From Halichondria panicea (lineage: Eukaryota; Porifera; Demospongiae; Suberitida; Halichondriidae): DNA of 64,000 nucleotides. The position numbers and the translations under genes are program-made. Of this stretch, positions 42,987 to 54,400 are shown piece after piece. The DNA lies in the NCBI RefSeq assembly GCF_963675165.1, contig NC_087381.1, positions 2,480,001 through 2,544,000 on the forward strand. The letters are read 5' to 3'. The notes beneath the pieces are model-generated. The model did no database searches and was not told the DNA's origin. It saw only the letters and a program-made list of their open reading frames with translations. Position 1 is the first letter of the stretch; each line of letters begins with the position of its first letter.

Positions 42987-43349
42987 CTAACAAAGTTTGT
43001 TCCATAAAGTTACAGCATGTGGGAAGAATGAGTATTGGTACATTGATGTTTGAAATCTAATTGGTACCAGGGAAAGACCATTAACTGAACGGCTATTGTA
43101 GACAATCTCTCTTCTTTCAACCGGTGGGTTGGGAAAGTCTATCATGTCATGTAAAATTTTGTACAAGTGGCACATTCTTGCAACTACTCTTCTTGTCTCC
43201 AGACTTGTAAGGCCAGATGCTGACAGCAGTTCTCCCTGCTTTAGATCCCACTGACCCAGACACACTCTCATGGCAAATCTCTGTACTTTTTCCAGGTTTT
43301 CTATATCTCTTCTATAGTGGGGACTCCATACTTCTGAAGCATATTCCAT
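42987..43349 (-). mobile_element. LINE 3' fragment (C-terminal end of a non-LTR reverse transcriptase ORF)
   Basis: The - strand reads YASEVWSPHYRRDIENLEKV, then RFAMRVCLG, LETRRVVARMCHLYKILH and finally FFPHAVTLWNKLC before a stop. This is the typical C-terminal region of CR1/Jockey-type LINEs. Its internal end (43349) abuts the truncated transporter at about 43367, so the LINE marks the break point. Confidence 0.75.
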
Positions 43350-43366
43350 ATATGTGGCCTGGTACA

Positions 43367-44366
43367 GTATCTTGTGCTTTCGTGGATCCTGATAATGATT
43401 TTATTTTCTTTAGTCTCTATACCCAGTGCTTGCTATGAGCATTCTGTGCTGTAGTATTTTTCTTTTAGCCCCAAAATGGCTAATAATTGAACCGAAATCA
43501 CCTCAGTCCCTCAAAATCATCTACCAAGTTCTAAAGTTTGCTGCCAAGCACAAAGCTCCTCTCAATCGCAGTGCTCTCACATACTGGGAGGAAGACATAC
43601 TTTCAAGAATGGACCTGGGAAAGTCGAGATTTGGTGAACCATTCACTACAGAGCAGGTTGAAGATGTGAAAACGTTCTTTAAGATTATCGTTATCCAAAT
43701 ACCACTGTTTTTTGTCTCATTATCAATTCGCAAATTACGTGTATATCTTGATTCCCAACCATTACCATCTATCGACAAATGCACTGCTTCACTTATTAGT
43801 CTCACATATCACCCGTGTGTCTGTGCAATGTTAGTAACGCTTATCTCAGAATTTATAGTTTATCCTCTAGTTAAAATGGAACCACCAAGTATCCTAAAAC
43901 AGATTGGATTTGCTTGTTTCATCATTGTGGCATCAAATATAGGAATATTGAGTGCAGAAGTTGTGAGCTATTTCCATGATATACAAATTTGGATTGAAGT
44001 AGGTAGTTCAATAATTGGCGGTCTCGTTAACTTATCCTTTTTGACGAACAGTATTTTGTTGTTTGCTTGTGCGCAATCTCCATATAACATGCGTGGTCTA
44101 TTGGCAGGATTTGCATTATTACTTCATGCTTCATCATTTTAGCCCTTGGTGAAGTTTTCTTCCGTATCACGATGAAGTTTTGCGACAAATGCTACAACTA
44201 TATACTATATTCATCAGTCATGGTAGCGATTACTTTGTTTGGATTCATCCTGTACTGCCTCCTGGCTCGCTGGTACAAGAGGAGAGTTAGAGACGAGGAA
44301 TACAATGTACACAGAGTGGTGGAGGAGGTCTATGATCGATACCTTTCCAACGACATGTATCACTGA
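43367..44366 (+). pseudogene. 5'-truncated POT-like pseudogene, group B (copy 10)
   Basis: Begins at the codons equivalent to VDPDNDFIFF, after the LINE fragment, so about 170 N-terminal codons are missing. It is open from 43426 to about 44136, where two extra T bases (SSFL region) shift the frame, then open to DRYLSNDMYH. The sequence is close to the intact gene at 27221. Confidence 0.85.
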
Positions 44367-44888
44367 ACAATACAACTAAGATAACAGAGCAACCTAGTAT
44401 ACGTACATGTATTCATAAACTTTTTTCTTCACATATGATAGTCATTATTAGCTTTATTTGTCTCTTAGTACGTACAGTCATGCACTATGTGGTTTCATTT
44501 TACCTCTATGTATCCATCTTGTCTTCCACACTGTCCAATTGTGTATAATTATCATCCGACTAGAAAAACATTTGCAATGTGACTAGGATTGGCCGGGGGA
44601 ACCACCAAAAAGCGTGAAAACAAGAAATCAGACGAGAGCATAACTCCAATCCGTTACTGTTATAATTGTACATATAATTTTAGTAGGATTATAATGATCA
44701 CATTAAAAGGTGGTTCATAGGACAACAACTTCAAAATTGAAGCAATTGAGGAAGCACTTGACACTTAAGCTTAGTGTGCGAACATGGTACATTTAGTTTC
44801 ATTTGATGAGAACCCACAATCATATACACATATATATAGCTGCATGTGTCGACTGATGGTGTTGAATACGGCAAAATTAACAATCTTA

Positions 44889-45045
44889 TGGGACAATGCC
44901 GAGGTAATATTAATTAGCTCCACGGCCTAAAGTAGGTGTATATTTCTGATATGACATCTCTTCTCTGTTTGAAAAAAAGATGTGTTCCTGGAGAGAATAA
45001 CTTCATGTGTCTGACTAGGATACTGTATCCCTAAAAAATAAGTAA
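44889..45045 (+). pseudogene. Decayed relics of two hydroxylase exons
   Basis: GACAATGCCGAGGTAATATT matches the exon at 3797, and GATGTGTTCCTGGAGAGAA with ACTTCATGTGTCTGA matches the exon at 3900, in the same order and spacing. Confidence 0.65.
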
Positions 45046-45263
45046 GGATTAATTATTCATTTTTATGTGATTAGGGCACATCAAAAAACCAGAGAAAGTT
45101 TCCATATATGGAAAGACCAATCAAATTTTATGTTGAAAAGGGTTGATTTTGTTATTAAGAAGCACCTGGTGAATCCCTTGTTATTCATAAATGCAGCTGT
45201 TAGTCTGAATCATAATACTTTTAGTTTCATGTCAACCCACATACATGTAGTTGTGGTGAATGG

Positions 45264-45319
45264 TAGCCTCGAATCCAGGCCGATTAGTATTTTAATCAGC
45301 CGGCCTGGATTCGAGGCTA
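45264..45319. repeat. Perfect-stem hairpin element TAGCCTCGAATCCAGGCCG
   Basis: A 19-base arm and its reverse complement separated by ~17 bases. A related hairpin with arms GCTAGCCTCGATTTCAGGCC is at 59406-59460. Probably a tiny foldback element family. Confidence 0.7.
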
Positions 45320-45571
45320 GGTGAATGATGGCCTATATACCGTATAGCGGGTATATTTCGAGGGTATTAACTTTCGCAGAGTGACCGTTAGAAAGGTTTT
45401 TGCGGATTTATTTTTCGCGGAATAGCAGCCTTTCTGAAGCATGATTAATTATATAATTATGTACGTACCAAAAGCAAATATGAGACAGTAGCTAATTATT
45501 TTAATGCACATGGATGCGCGATAGACTGTACACTCGTTATGATAAAAACCGACCATCACACATTCTATATA

Positions 45572-45748
45572 CCGTATAGCGGGTTATTTTCGCATATTTA
45601 GATTTATAGAGCATCCACACGAAAATAAAATTATTGCACGTATATAAGGTTCAACATCACTATAATTATTGAGCTGTACGAATTTTTTAAATAAGCAAAT
45701 GGTAGTTCATACAAATTTGCACTAATGAAAATTACCCGCTATATACGG
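45572..45748. mobile_element. MITE, CCGTATAGCGGG family
   Basis: Ends CCGTATAGCGGGTTATTTTC ... ACCCGCTATATACGG, flanked by TA. It is the best copy of the family also seen at 29853 and 48950. Its tips are shared with the longer family at 60264. Confidence 0.75.
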
Positions 45749-46188
45749 TACTAATCAGTCTGGCGATAAGAAAGTTAGCATGCACCTCTGTGTTGAAAGG
45801 CCCTTTGAAATGACGTACGTAGCACTTTCGTGAGCATAAAAAGGTTCATGGGACAACAATTCTATTGATTATTCAGAAGCAATTGAGGAAGCACTTGAGA
45901 CGCTTGTGAACCTTTCAAAAATGTAGTTACGGCATGTGTGCAAACTTTTAGTTTCATTTGAGAACTCACAATCATATACATGTAGCTGCAGCCATGCTTG
46001 TGTCAATGACACAGATTAATTAACTTCGATTGTTTTAGAAGCACTTGATGAATATTTGCTTGTAAAGCATTCAGAAATGCAGCCCTACTGTGTGCGTGCT
46101 AAGTTTCATGTGAGAAGTCAATAAATGTAGCTGCTTGTGTCAATGCAACAGATTGTAGTGAATTCGAATTTGAACGTATGGTTCAACC

Positions 46189-47691
46189 ATGAAGTGCAAG
46201 TACAGAATGAGGTGGTTCTATTCCAAAGGAGCACTACTTGTTCTGTTCTGGTTACTGCTTGTTACATTTGTTATCATATCAATGATGAGTGTCTTGCCTT
46301 CAACAGATGGCTACTGGGTATACGGTGTTTCATTGCTTCTGTCAATTTTGACGGTGCCACTAACAGGATGGCTGGCTGACGCAAAGTTTGGAAACTATAA
46401 AGTAGTAAGATTTGGTGTATGGCTTTTATTCCTTGCTACTGTTTTTAATTGCTTCTATCACTTAATTGCACCGTTTGTAGGTAACGCTTTGGTTCTGAAA
46501 TCGTTTTTGTTTCTGATTAACGTTTTTTTCATTGTAGGATGTGTTAGTTGCTCTTTAGTATTGTTTCAACTGGGTATGGATCAGATGCCTGATGCTTCAA
46601 GCTCCAGCATTTGCAGCTTTATCACTTGGTTTTCATGTAGTGGTGTATTGGGAGCCTATTTAAGCAATGTTTTATATACTCTGAAGGTAGACTGCTTGGA
46701 TGTTTCATTGCGTACCAACTACCAACAGGTTTGGAGCTTGCTTCTTGTTCTGTCTTTAAGCTGTATTCTTATTTCGGATTTTTGTCTCTCCAAAAATTGG
46801 CTAATAATTGAACCAAAGTCACCAAACTCCCTCAAAACCATCTACCAAGTTCTCAAGTTTGCAGCCAAGCACAAAGCCCCCCTCAATCGCAGTGCTCTCA
46901 CATACTGGGAGGAAGACATACCTTCAAGAGTTGACTTGGGAAAGTTGAGATATGGTGGTCCATTCACTACAGAGCAAGTTGAAGATGTAAAGACTATGTT
47001 TCGTATTTTCCTGGTAGGCTTGTCATTAATGGTGACTGGCTTGTCTACCTTGCATCCACACTATATCGATATACCCAGTGGTCTGAACAAATGTAATTCA
47101 CAAATAGTGAGATCATTTTCATATAATGTGAGTTTATGTTTTATACTTTGGACTTTATTGCACGAGTTTCTAATATTTCCGCTGCTTAGAGACAGGCTTC
47201 CAAGTATTTTAAAAAGGATAGGAATTGCTTCATTTCTTTTTGTTGCCGTTAGTTTGATATGCCTGATTCTGAGCCTCATTAATTATCACTTTGAAGGAGG
47301 TTTGATAGCAATTGATTGGACCGTTTTTGCACTTTACGGATCAATGCAAGGATTGATTACTCAAACTTTTGCCACTTCAGCACTTGAATTTCTTTGTTCC
47401 CAATCACCATACAGCATGAGAGGTCTTCTCACAGCATGTATAGCGGTCTTAGTTATTTTGTCTTCCATATTCAGTTCTGGTACAACCTTTTTATTGGAGA
47501 AATACACTTGTGAGGCAAGTTGTTGTTTTCCTATTTCTTGGTGTGTGGAAGTAACTCTAAGCAGTATTGGACTAATCTTTTACTGTGTTGTGGCTCGTCG
47601 GTACAAGAGAAGAGTGAGGGGAGATGGTTATTTTGCACAGACAATTGTGGAAGAAGTTTACGATCGTTATCTCACTGCAAGAGACAACTAG
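46189..47691 (+). CDS. POT/PTR-like membrane transporter, group A, intact
   Basis: 500 codons, starting [17 protein letters not shown]. Landmarks: [34 protein letters not shown], a central loop with WEEDIPSRVDLGKLRYGG, and [14 protein letters not shown]; the tail is DRYLTARDN. It is closest to the gene at 4391 in the TM4-TM6 region ([16 protein letters not shown]) but resembles copy 7 later on, suggesting a mosaic made by gene conversion. A hydroxylase exon relic follows at 47827. Substrate unknown. Confidence 0.85.
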   Translation: MKCKYRMRWFYSKGALLVLFWLLLVTFVIISMMSVLPSTDGYWVYGVSLLLSILTVPLTGWLADAKFGNYKVVRFGVWLLFLATVFNCFYHLIAPFVGNALVLKSFLFLINVFFIVGCVSCSLVLFQLGMDQMPDASSSSICSFITWFSCSGVLGAYLSNVLYTLKVDCLDVSLRTNYQQVWSLLLVLSLSCILISDFCLSKNWLIIEPKSPNSLKTIYQVLKFAAKHKAPLNRSALTYWEEDIPSRVDLGKLRYGGPFTTEQVEDVKTMFRIFLVGLSLMVTGLSTLHPHYIDIPSGLNKCNSQIVRSFSYNVSLCFILWTLLHEFLIFPLLRDRLPSILKRIGIASFLFVAVSLICLILSLINYHFEGGLIAIDWTVFALYGSMQGLITQTFATSALEFLCSQSPYSMRGLLTACIAVLVILSSIFSSGTTFLLEKYTCEASCCFPISWCVEVTLSSIGLIFYCVVARRYKRRVRGDGYFAQTIVEEVYDRYLTARDN

Positions 47692-47826
47692 CTAGAGACA
47701 GACTGTAACATGTATAATTATATGGTATTACAACTTTAGCAGTCATTACTATATTATCATAGCTAGTGCATGTATATACTCACTTGTTGCTTTACTTTAT
47801 ATTTGTGTATGTACATGTTTTTAAGA

Positions 47827-47872
47827 GGTGTTCGAGGAGAAAATATCCCACTTGAACAGATAGGTGCTTGCT
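47827..47872 (+). pseudogene. Relic of the hydroxylase exon VFAEKIS
   Basis: GGTGTTCGAGGAGAAAATAT matches the exon at 7013 and is followed by GTGAGT after GCTTGCTG. Confidence 0.65.
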
Positions 47873-49282
47873 GGTGAGTAGTATACTATGCTGTTATCTG
47901 TTAAACCAGCATGTATTTCAACCGTGTTGTTAATTCGTGTGTACACTGATGAAGTTGTAGTATAACCGAGTTACTTTATCTCATAGTTTCATCAGCTCGC
48001 AAAGAATGGCACTTTTCTTTATAGGATTGTGTGGTTCACTATTATTGGCTGATTTAAAATTTTAAACTTGACGATAGCATAGCATAGCATTATTTATCAC
48101 GTGGGATACTATATACTGGGAAATGGTTATCAAACGGGATACCATTCTTTTCTCCTTAGCTTAAATCTGTATTTTATGTGGAGTGTGGCCGCAACTTCAT
48201 GCATTGCCTACTGATGTGGCCGGGACTGAGTAGTAGACTGTAGTGAGCTAATTAATTTGTAGGAAGGAGACTCTGCATTACAATACAAAAGCCCAAGAAT
48301 TAAGTTCGTATATGTATAATTTTTATGGTCCAAGCGACTCCACTCAACGATTCCCCCTCCTTTTCTATAGTATCGTAATCAGTAGAACACATGCATGCAT
48401 GCATCCACAAATTATTGCTATTCTTGTTGGGTATAGGGTAGGACAGTCATGGATATGCTGGGCCTCACCAGATCCTAGGGGGACATGTACAATTTTCACA
48501 CTGCAACAAATTGCCTGGTGCATGGTGGCCACTATGCACCAGGCAACTTTCAGGCACTGATTTGTTGCCTGCACTGTTATAAGCAACCAGTTAGGGGTTG
48601 GTAGATTATGCTGGTATAATTTTTGTCATAATAGGCACATTTTTTGGTAAGAATTATGCTGGCATAATGGGCACCTTTAGAATTATGAGAATTAGGTTTG
48701 GAGGTTAATTATCTCCTTGGCATTCTAGATAGAGTCATGCATGTGTGGCCATTATTTATAGTTCGATGTTACTTGTGCGACAACATGGAGTTTATGTTGT
48801 GATTTCTTATGGAGGAATAATGAGGAATGGATATTTGAGTTGAAAAGAATAATGCTGCTAACATGAGCTTAATTTTTTTAATGCACATGCATGCACAGTA
48901 GATTTAACACTCGTTATGACAAAACAGCGACCATCACATTTCTATCATAATTTATAGCGGATTATTTTCGTATGATAGAAAGTGTATTTCGTTTTGTAGA
49001 ATTGCACTGCAATTGGTTCAACGTCACTATATTGAGCTGTACAAATATTAAATGAGTATCAGTTCATACACAAATTTGCACCAATGAAAACTACCCACTA
49101 TACGGTACTAAGAAAATAGCACTTTCATGAGTATTCATCACTGTTAAAAAGGTTTATAGAAGTTCTTCATTATATTGATTTATTTGGAAGCAATTGAGGA
49201 AGCACTTCACGCTTGTGAATCATACCTACTGTGCAAACATTTAGTTTCATTTGAGAAAACCCACAATCTTATATTAATTATC
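47873..49282. other. Spacer with repeats; no gene
   Basis: Includes a decayed CCGTATAGCGGG-type MITE at about 48950-49105, an inverted word pair TTGCCTGGTGCATGGTGGCC at 48510-48547, and AATTATGCTGGCATAAT repeats near 48605-48665. Confidence 0.5.
48950..49105. mobile_element. Decayed MITE, CCGTATAGCGGG family
   Basis: Left TTTATAGCGGATTATTTTCG and right ACCCACTATACGG tips, with the ATTGAGCTGTACAAA interior shared with the copies at 29853 and 45572. Confidence 0.6.
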
Positions 49283-49792
49283 TAAAAGGAGCCCTACTTG
49301 TTCTGTTCTGGTTTCTGCTTATTATCTTTGTCATCGTATCAATGATGAGTGTCTTGCTAATTGCTTTTATAGTTTAATTGCACCGTTTGTAGATAGTGCT
49401 TTGGTTCTGAAATCGTTAATTTTGTGTTTGTGATCTAAAAAAAAAATTAAATTAAATTAGTATTGTTTCAACTGGGTGTGGATCAGATGCCTGATGCTTC
49501 AAGCTTCAGCATTAGCAGCTTTATCACTTGGTTTGTATGTTGTGGTATATCGGGAACCTATGCGGTGTTTTATATACTCTAAAGGCTTATACTGTTTGAA
49601 TGACTCTTTGGTACATGCACTGTTTGGATGTTTCATTGTATTCCAACTACCAACAGGTTTGGAGCTTGCTTCTTGTTAAGCTGTGCTCTTATTTCGGATT
49701 TTTGCCTCTCTACTAATAATTGAACAAAAGTCACCAAACTCTCTCAAACCAAACTCCATCTACCATGTTCTCAAGTTTGCAGCCAAGCACAA
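49283..49792 (+). pseudogene. Heavily decayed POT-like pseudogene, group A (copy 12)
   Basis: Only pieces remain. [19 protein letters not shown] is readable at about 49285-49341. The DQMPDASS motif is at about 49480. The segment around [10 protein letters not shown] is at about 49645 and the VLKFAAKH segment ends it. Several internal deletions and an A-rich insertion (49437-49460) are present. Confidence 0.8.
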
Positions 49793-51061
49793 CATGTGTT
49801 ATTATAATTATACCGTATGACTGGAAAGTTTGGTGGGTGTTTTAATTTGGCCATTACATCCTCATATTTAATGCAGTTCTCGATCTTTAAACTGGCCCAG
49901 TTATAATTATACTGCATGTATACACTGTATCCAGCTATAACTGTATCCAGCTATTATAACGTCCATGTTTTTCGCATAATCGTGATAGTTCTTTTGTTGT
50001 CAAACTGTCTGTATAATTATAGGACGTCATAGCTTACATATATAATTAGTAACTGCATCGAAACCATGCATATACTGTCTAGTAAATTTACCACAGGAAC
50101 CATGTCACTATAAAAGCAATGATTTGAAGTATTGAAGTATTGGGTGGAGGGTGGGCTCCGGTCAAAAAGGTCACTTTACCCCAGTGCAACATGCCATATT
50201 ATACGTACTGCTCTTCCTTTGATCTCAGAGGTCAAAAGGCAACACAGTATACACATTCACAAGATGAAAAATAACTGAGTCAAATTCATTTTTCTGCAGT
50301 TGTGCTCTAATTATAGCATCAAACAGTCAGTTAGTAAATACTCTTTCAACAGCTGCTGATGATGGCTGCATGCATGTACTGTACTAGCAACACAATACAA
50401 TTTGCCACTAGTGAGAAAATTGCTAGAATGCTCACATTTAAGGATGTTCTGGATCTTCATGCGTATAATCATGTGCTGAGATCCATGAAGTAGTGATAAT
50501 ACTGAGTGCATGGGAAAGGTTTATGGTTAGCATACATATTGAACCACATCAAAGAAAGAGAAAGATAACACCACCACCTTTGTGTTGAAAAAGGTTCTTT
50601 GGGAAACTTCCCAGTATACTAAGTGAATTTGATGTAGCTATTATAATAATAGCACTTTTCAAATTGGGGAAATTTCGCTTGTGAATCAATTGATTTTCAA
50701 TGCATAATTATATGCATGCAGGCTAATGAATTTTAATGAGGCTCATCATTCAATATATACCATTAGCAAGAAATATATAAAATTTGTTCCGTTTTATCGA
50801 GGTTTGATAATCAATAATACACACAACACAACACTCGTTTTTACACCGTCAATAAGAAAGTTAGACCTTATGTTGAAAGCCTTTCCAAAGCCTTTTGGAA
50901 ACCTTCAAATGCAGATACAGCACTAGGTGAATACATGTGTGAATCATTGGAATTGCTGCCTCACTCTATATGGCATACTTTTAGTTTCATTTGGAAATCA
51001 TATAAATCTATAGCTATATACTTGTGCCATGCCATAATATATAGCTATAGTGGATACAGTG
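49793..51061. other. Spacer; right half duplicated with 32955-33540
   Basis: No gene. From 50468 on it is the 5' flank of transporter copy 13, interrupted at 51062 by the LTR element. Confidence 0.6.
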
Positions 51062-51351
51062 TGTGGTGAACTAGAACATTCTGTGACTGGGTTAATTAAG
51101 AACTAGAACATTCCGTGGTAAAGGACCAGAACTTTATGTGTTAAGAACCTTCCAGAGGTTCAGTATTCTAGAACTTTGTGGGTGTTGTAGAACAATCTAG
51201 ATCTTTGGTGCATGTGTCTGTATAAAATAGCTAGAGAAGGAGTTATGTTCAGTTCTGTTCTCATGTTAAAGTTATAGAAGACTCCTATTTACTTGGATCG
51301 TGTTCTGTTTAAGTCAACTGCGAGCCTTGGCGCAGCCGGGGGCTCATGACA
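51062..51351 (+). repeat. 5' LTR
   Basis: 290 bp. TATA-like TATAAAATAG is at 51221-51230. The word GAACTAGAACATTC(T/C)GTG occurs twice near the 5' end (about 51068 and 51101). Confidence 0.93.
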
Positions 51352-51353
51352 AT

Positions 51354-51371
51354 TGGTGGCAGCGGTGGGAT
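51354..51371 (+). other. Primer binding site, tRNA-Leu type
   Basis: TGGTGGCAGCGGTGGGAT is complementary to the 3' end (with CCA) of animal tRNA-Leu, two bases after the LTR. The tRNA match is from memory of tRNA-Leu sequences. Confidence 0.8.
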
Positions 51372-51429
51372 AGTCGAAGACAGTGGTTTTTCGAGACCCA
51401 CAAATTTGAGAAGCGAATGGTAGATCTGT

Positions 51430-54400
51430 ATGTCGGTGACAAGGACTGGCAGAATCTACAACCTAGGAGAATCGGCGAACGAAACAGAACAAGACGTGGA
51501 GAGTGACCAAGCTGTAATAACGATGGCAGAGACAGGAACTGGAGTGACTGAACTTCTACAGATGCTGCTGAAAGATCGCCGGAGCCGTGACGAGGCAGAA
51601 ACGGAAAGGGCCAGAGCAAGAGAAGAAGAGAACAGACAACGAGAGCGAGAACGAGCAGAAGAACAGGAACGTAGAGAGAGAGAAAGTGAACAAAGAATGC
51701 AAATGATGCAAAGTCAGGTGGAGATGATGAGAAACTGGATGGACCTAAATCAGAGTCGAGAGGAGATCAAGGCGAAACGAGCGGAAGATCTACGACATTT
51801 GAACCTAGCCAAACTCACGGAAAAAAAAGACATTGAGGCATACTTGACTACGTTTGAGCGACTGATGACAGCCTTTGAAGTGAAAGAAGAGCACTGGGCC
51901 CATAAGTTAGCGCCACAACTTATGGGGAGAGCCCAGCAGGCCTTTGCTGCAATGGATGTAGAGAAAGCTAAGAACTATGAGGACGTGAAAAGAGCTATAC
52001 TGCAACGCTATGATATTAGCGAAGAAACGTACCGCAAACGCTTCCGAACTACGAAGAAGGCCGAAGGGGAGGCGTACCTGGAGCTCGCAACAAAACTGAG
52101 AGACCTCCTGGAGAAATGGACAGCAGGCTGCACCACGATGGAAGCACTCAAGGAGAAAATTGTAGTGGAGCAACTGATGGAGGGGATGCCTAGAGACCTG
52201 AGAATTTGGTTGGGCGACCGAAAGCCCACTACCGGAGAAGAAGCGGGAAGACTGGCCGACAGCTATGTTCCTAAGGAGTTACCGCCACGAGAGACTCGTC
52301 GGCCCAGCAGTGAGAGCGGAGCAACCAAAACGTGCCACTACTGCAAGATAAAGGGCCATATTGCCAAAGACTGTAGGAAGGCTATGGCTGATCGAAGGAC
52401 AGAGAAGGGACGGAGGGAGGCCAACAAAACAAAGATGGAATGGAACAAAATCAAATGCTACAACTGCCAAGAGACCGGACATATTGCCGCAAATTGCCCT
52501 AGCAAGTCAAATCTATTCACAGAAGAAACTGAATTGGTGTACATGAATGAGGACAAGTTGGAGAAGAAAATCAACCCCCAGATTACACGATCCGGCACAG
52601 TGGAGGGAAAAGCAGTAGACGAGATTGTCCTTGACACCGGTTGTGCCCGTTCGATGGTGAGAAGTGATCTGCTACCACAGAAGAAGCAACTAGGACGAGT
52701 TCGCATCCGATGTGCTCACGGAGACGTTCGAGAATATCCACTCGTAAGTGTAGAAATTGGCCTCGGAGAAGGAAGACACCAAATCGAAGCAGCAATTTCA
52801 AAGACCCTCCCAGTACCAGTGCTACTCGGACGAGATGTGGCAGGCCTACTCGAAATGTTACAGAATAAGGAAGGGACAGTTCGGACTGAAGAAGCCCTTG
52901 CCGTAATGACCAGAGCCCAGGCCAAGAAAAACGAAGAAGAAAGAGTGGAACTGGAGAAGATACAACAACAGGAGGGAAGCAAACAGCCTACTACCACGTC
53001 CGACACATCCACTGATGAGATGCCTGATGACCAAGTGGCCAAGATGGTTCCAAACACTCCCAACACTCCTGATGACCAACAAGCCGAGATGCTAACGGAC
53101 TTGGACGTAACCGATGACCAAATTGCTGAGATGCCAATTGGCGCAGAGATGGACCCAGATCTTTTTCTCGAAGTAAAGAAACACCAGCAACTAACTAGGA
53201 GAGAGAAGAGGCAGCAGAGGCGTGAAGTGGCTCAAAACAAGCAGACACACCCCTTGGACCTGTCCCCCATTGAGTTGCGACGAATGCAGCAAGAAGATGT
53301 CACGCTTAAAGGTATTCGAGAAGCAATGAACGGTGCTACTGGAGCCAGCAAGATGGTCTTTCACGAAGAAAATGGACTGATTTACCGTCAATGGATCTCA
53401 CCCCATGGCGAAGACAGCAGCCCGATACAGCAGTTGGTGCTACCAGAGTCGTGCCGTAGCCTAGTGATGTCCCTTGCTCACCATATTCCAATGGCCGGCC
53501 ACATGGGGCAGCGAAAGACCGTAGAACGGATTCTCCAGCAGTTCTATTGGCCGACAGTATTCGAAGATGTGAAGAAGCTATGCCAATCGTGCGAAGAGTG
53601 TCAGAGGACATCAAAGGGGAAAAAGCAGCGTGTACCAATGATTCCCCTACCCATCATTCGAGAGCCGTTTGAACGTATTGCTATGGATATCGTGGGTCCT
53701 CTTCCTCGTAGCCGCACGGGAAACCGCTACATCCTGGTGATTTGCGACTATAGTACAAGGTACCCAGAAGCTGTCCCCCTACGAACCATAGATGCTGAGC
53801 ACGTAGCCAAGGAGCTGATAATGTTTTTCTCAAGAGTAGGCATACCCCGAGAGATCCTGACTGATCAAGGAGCTAATTTCACATCTGGATTGCTAGCAGA
53901 GCTCTACCGCTTGTTGAAGATACAGCCGATCCAGACCAGCCCTTACCACCCTCAAACGGACGGATTAGTAGAACGTTTCAATCAAACCTTGAAGTCCATG
54001 CTTCGCAAAACCGCCAATGAAGAAGGAAAAGACTGGGACCAACTAATTCCGTATTTGCTGTTTGCCTACCGTGAAGTACCCCAGTCATCAACCGGATTTT
54101 CTCCCTTCGAACTAATGTATGGAAGGCAGGTGCGAGGACCTCTTGATGTGCTCAAAGAATCGTGGGAATCTAGCAAGAAATCTACAGAGAGTGTCGTTTC
54201 TTATGTCCTGACGATTCAAGAAAAACTCGCCAAGATGTCGGAGCTAGCTTGTGAGAATCTGAAGAAGGCCCAAACAACCCAAAAGAAGTGGTATGATCGA
54301 AATGCACGAGAGAGGCAGCTGCAGGTAGAGGACAACGTACTAGTCCTTCTACCTTCCTCGACCAACAAACTCCTAGCGAAGTGGCAAGGTCCCTACCCCG

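Larger units (their letters stand above)
44367..46188. other. Spacer upstream of the 46189 transporter
   Basis: Contains hydroxylase exon relics (44889-45045), a hairpin element (45264-45319), a partial MITE (about 45348-45440), a MITE (45572-45748) and shared group A upstream sequence (about 45770-46188). No gene. Confidence 0.6.
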
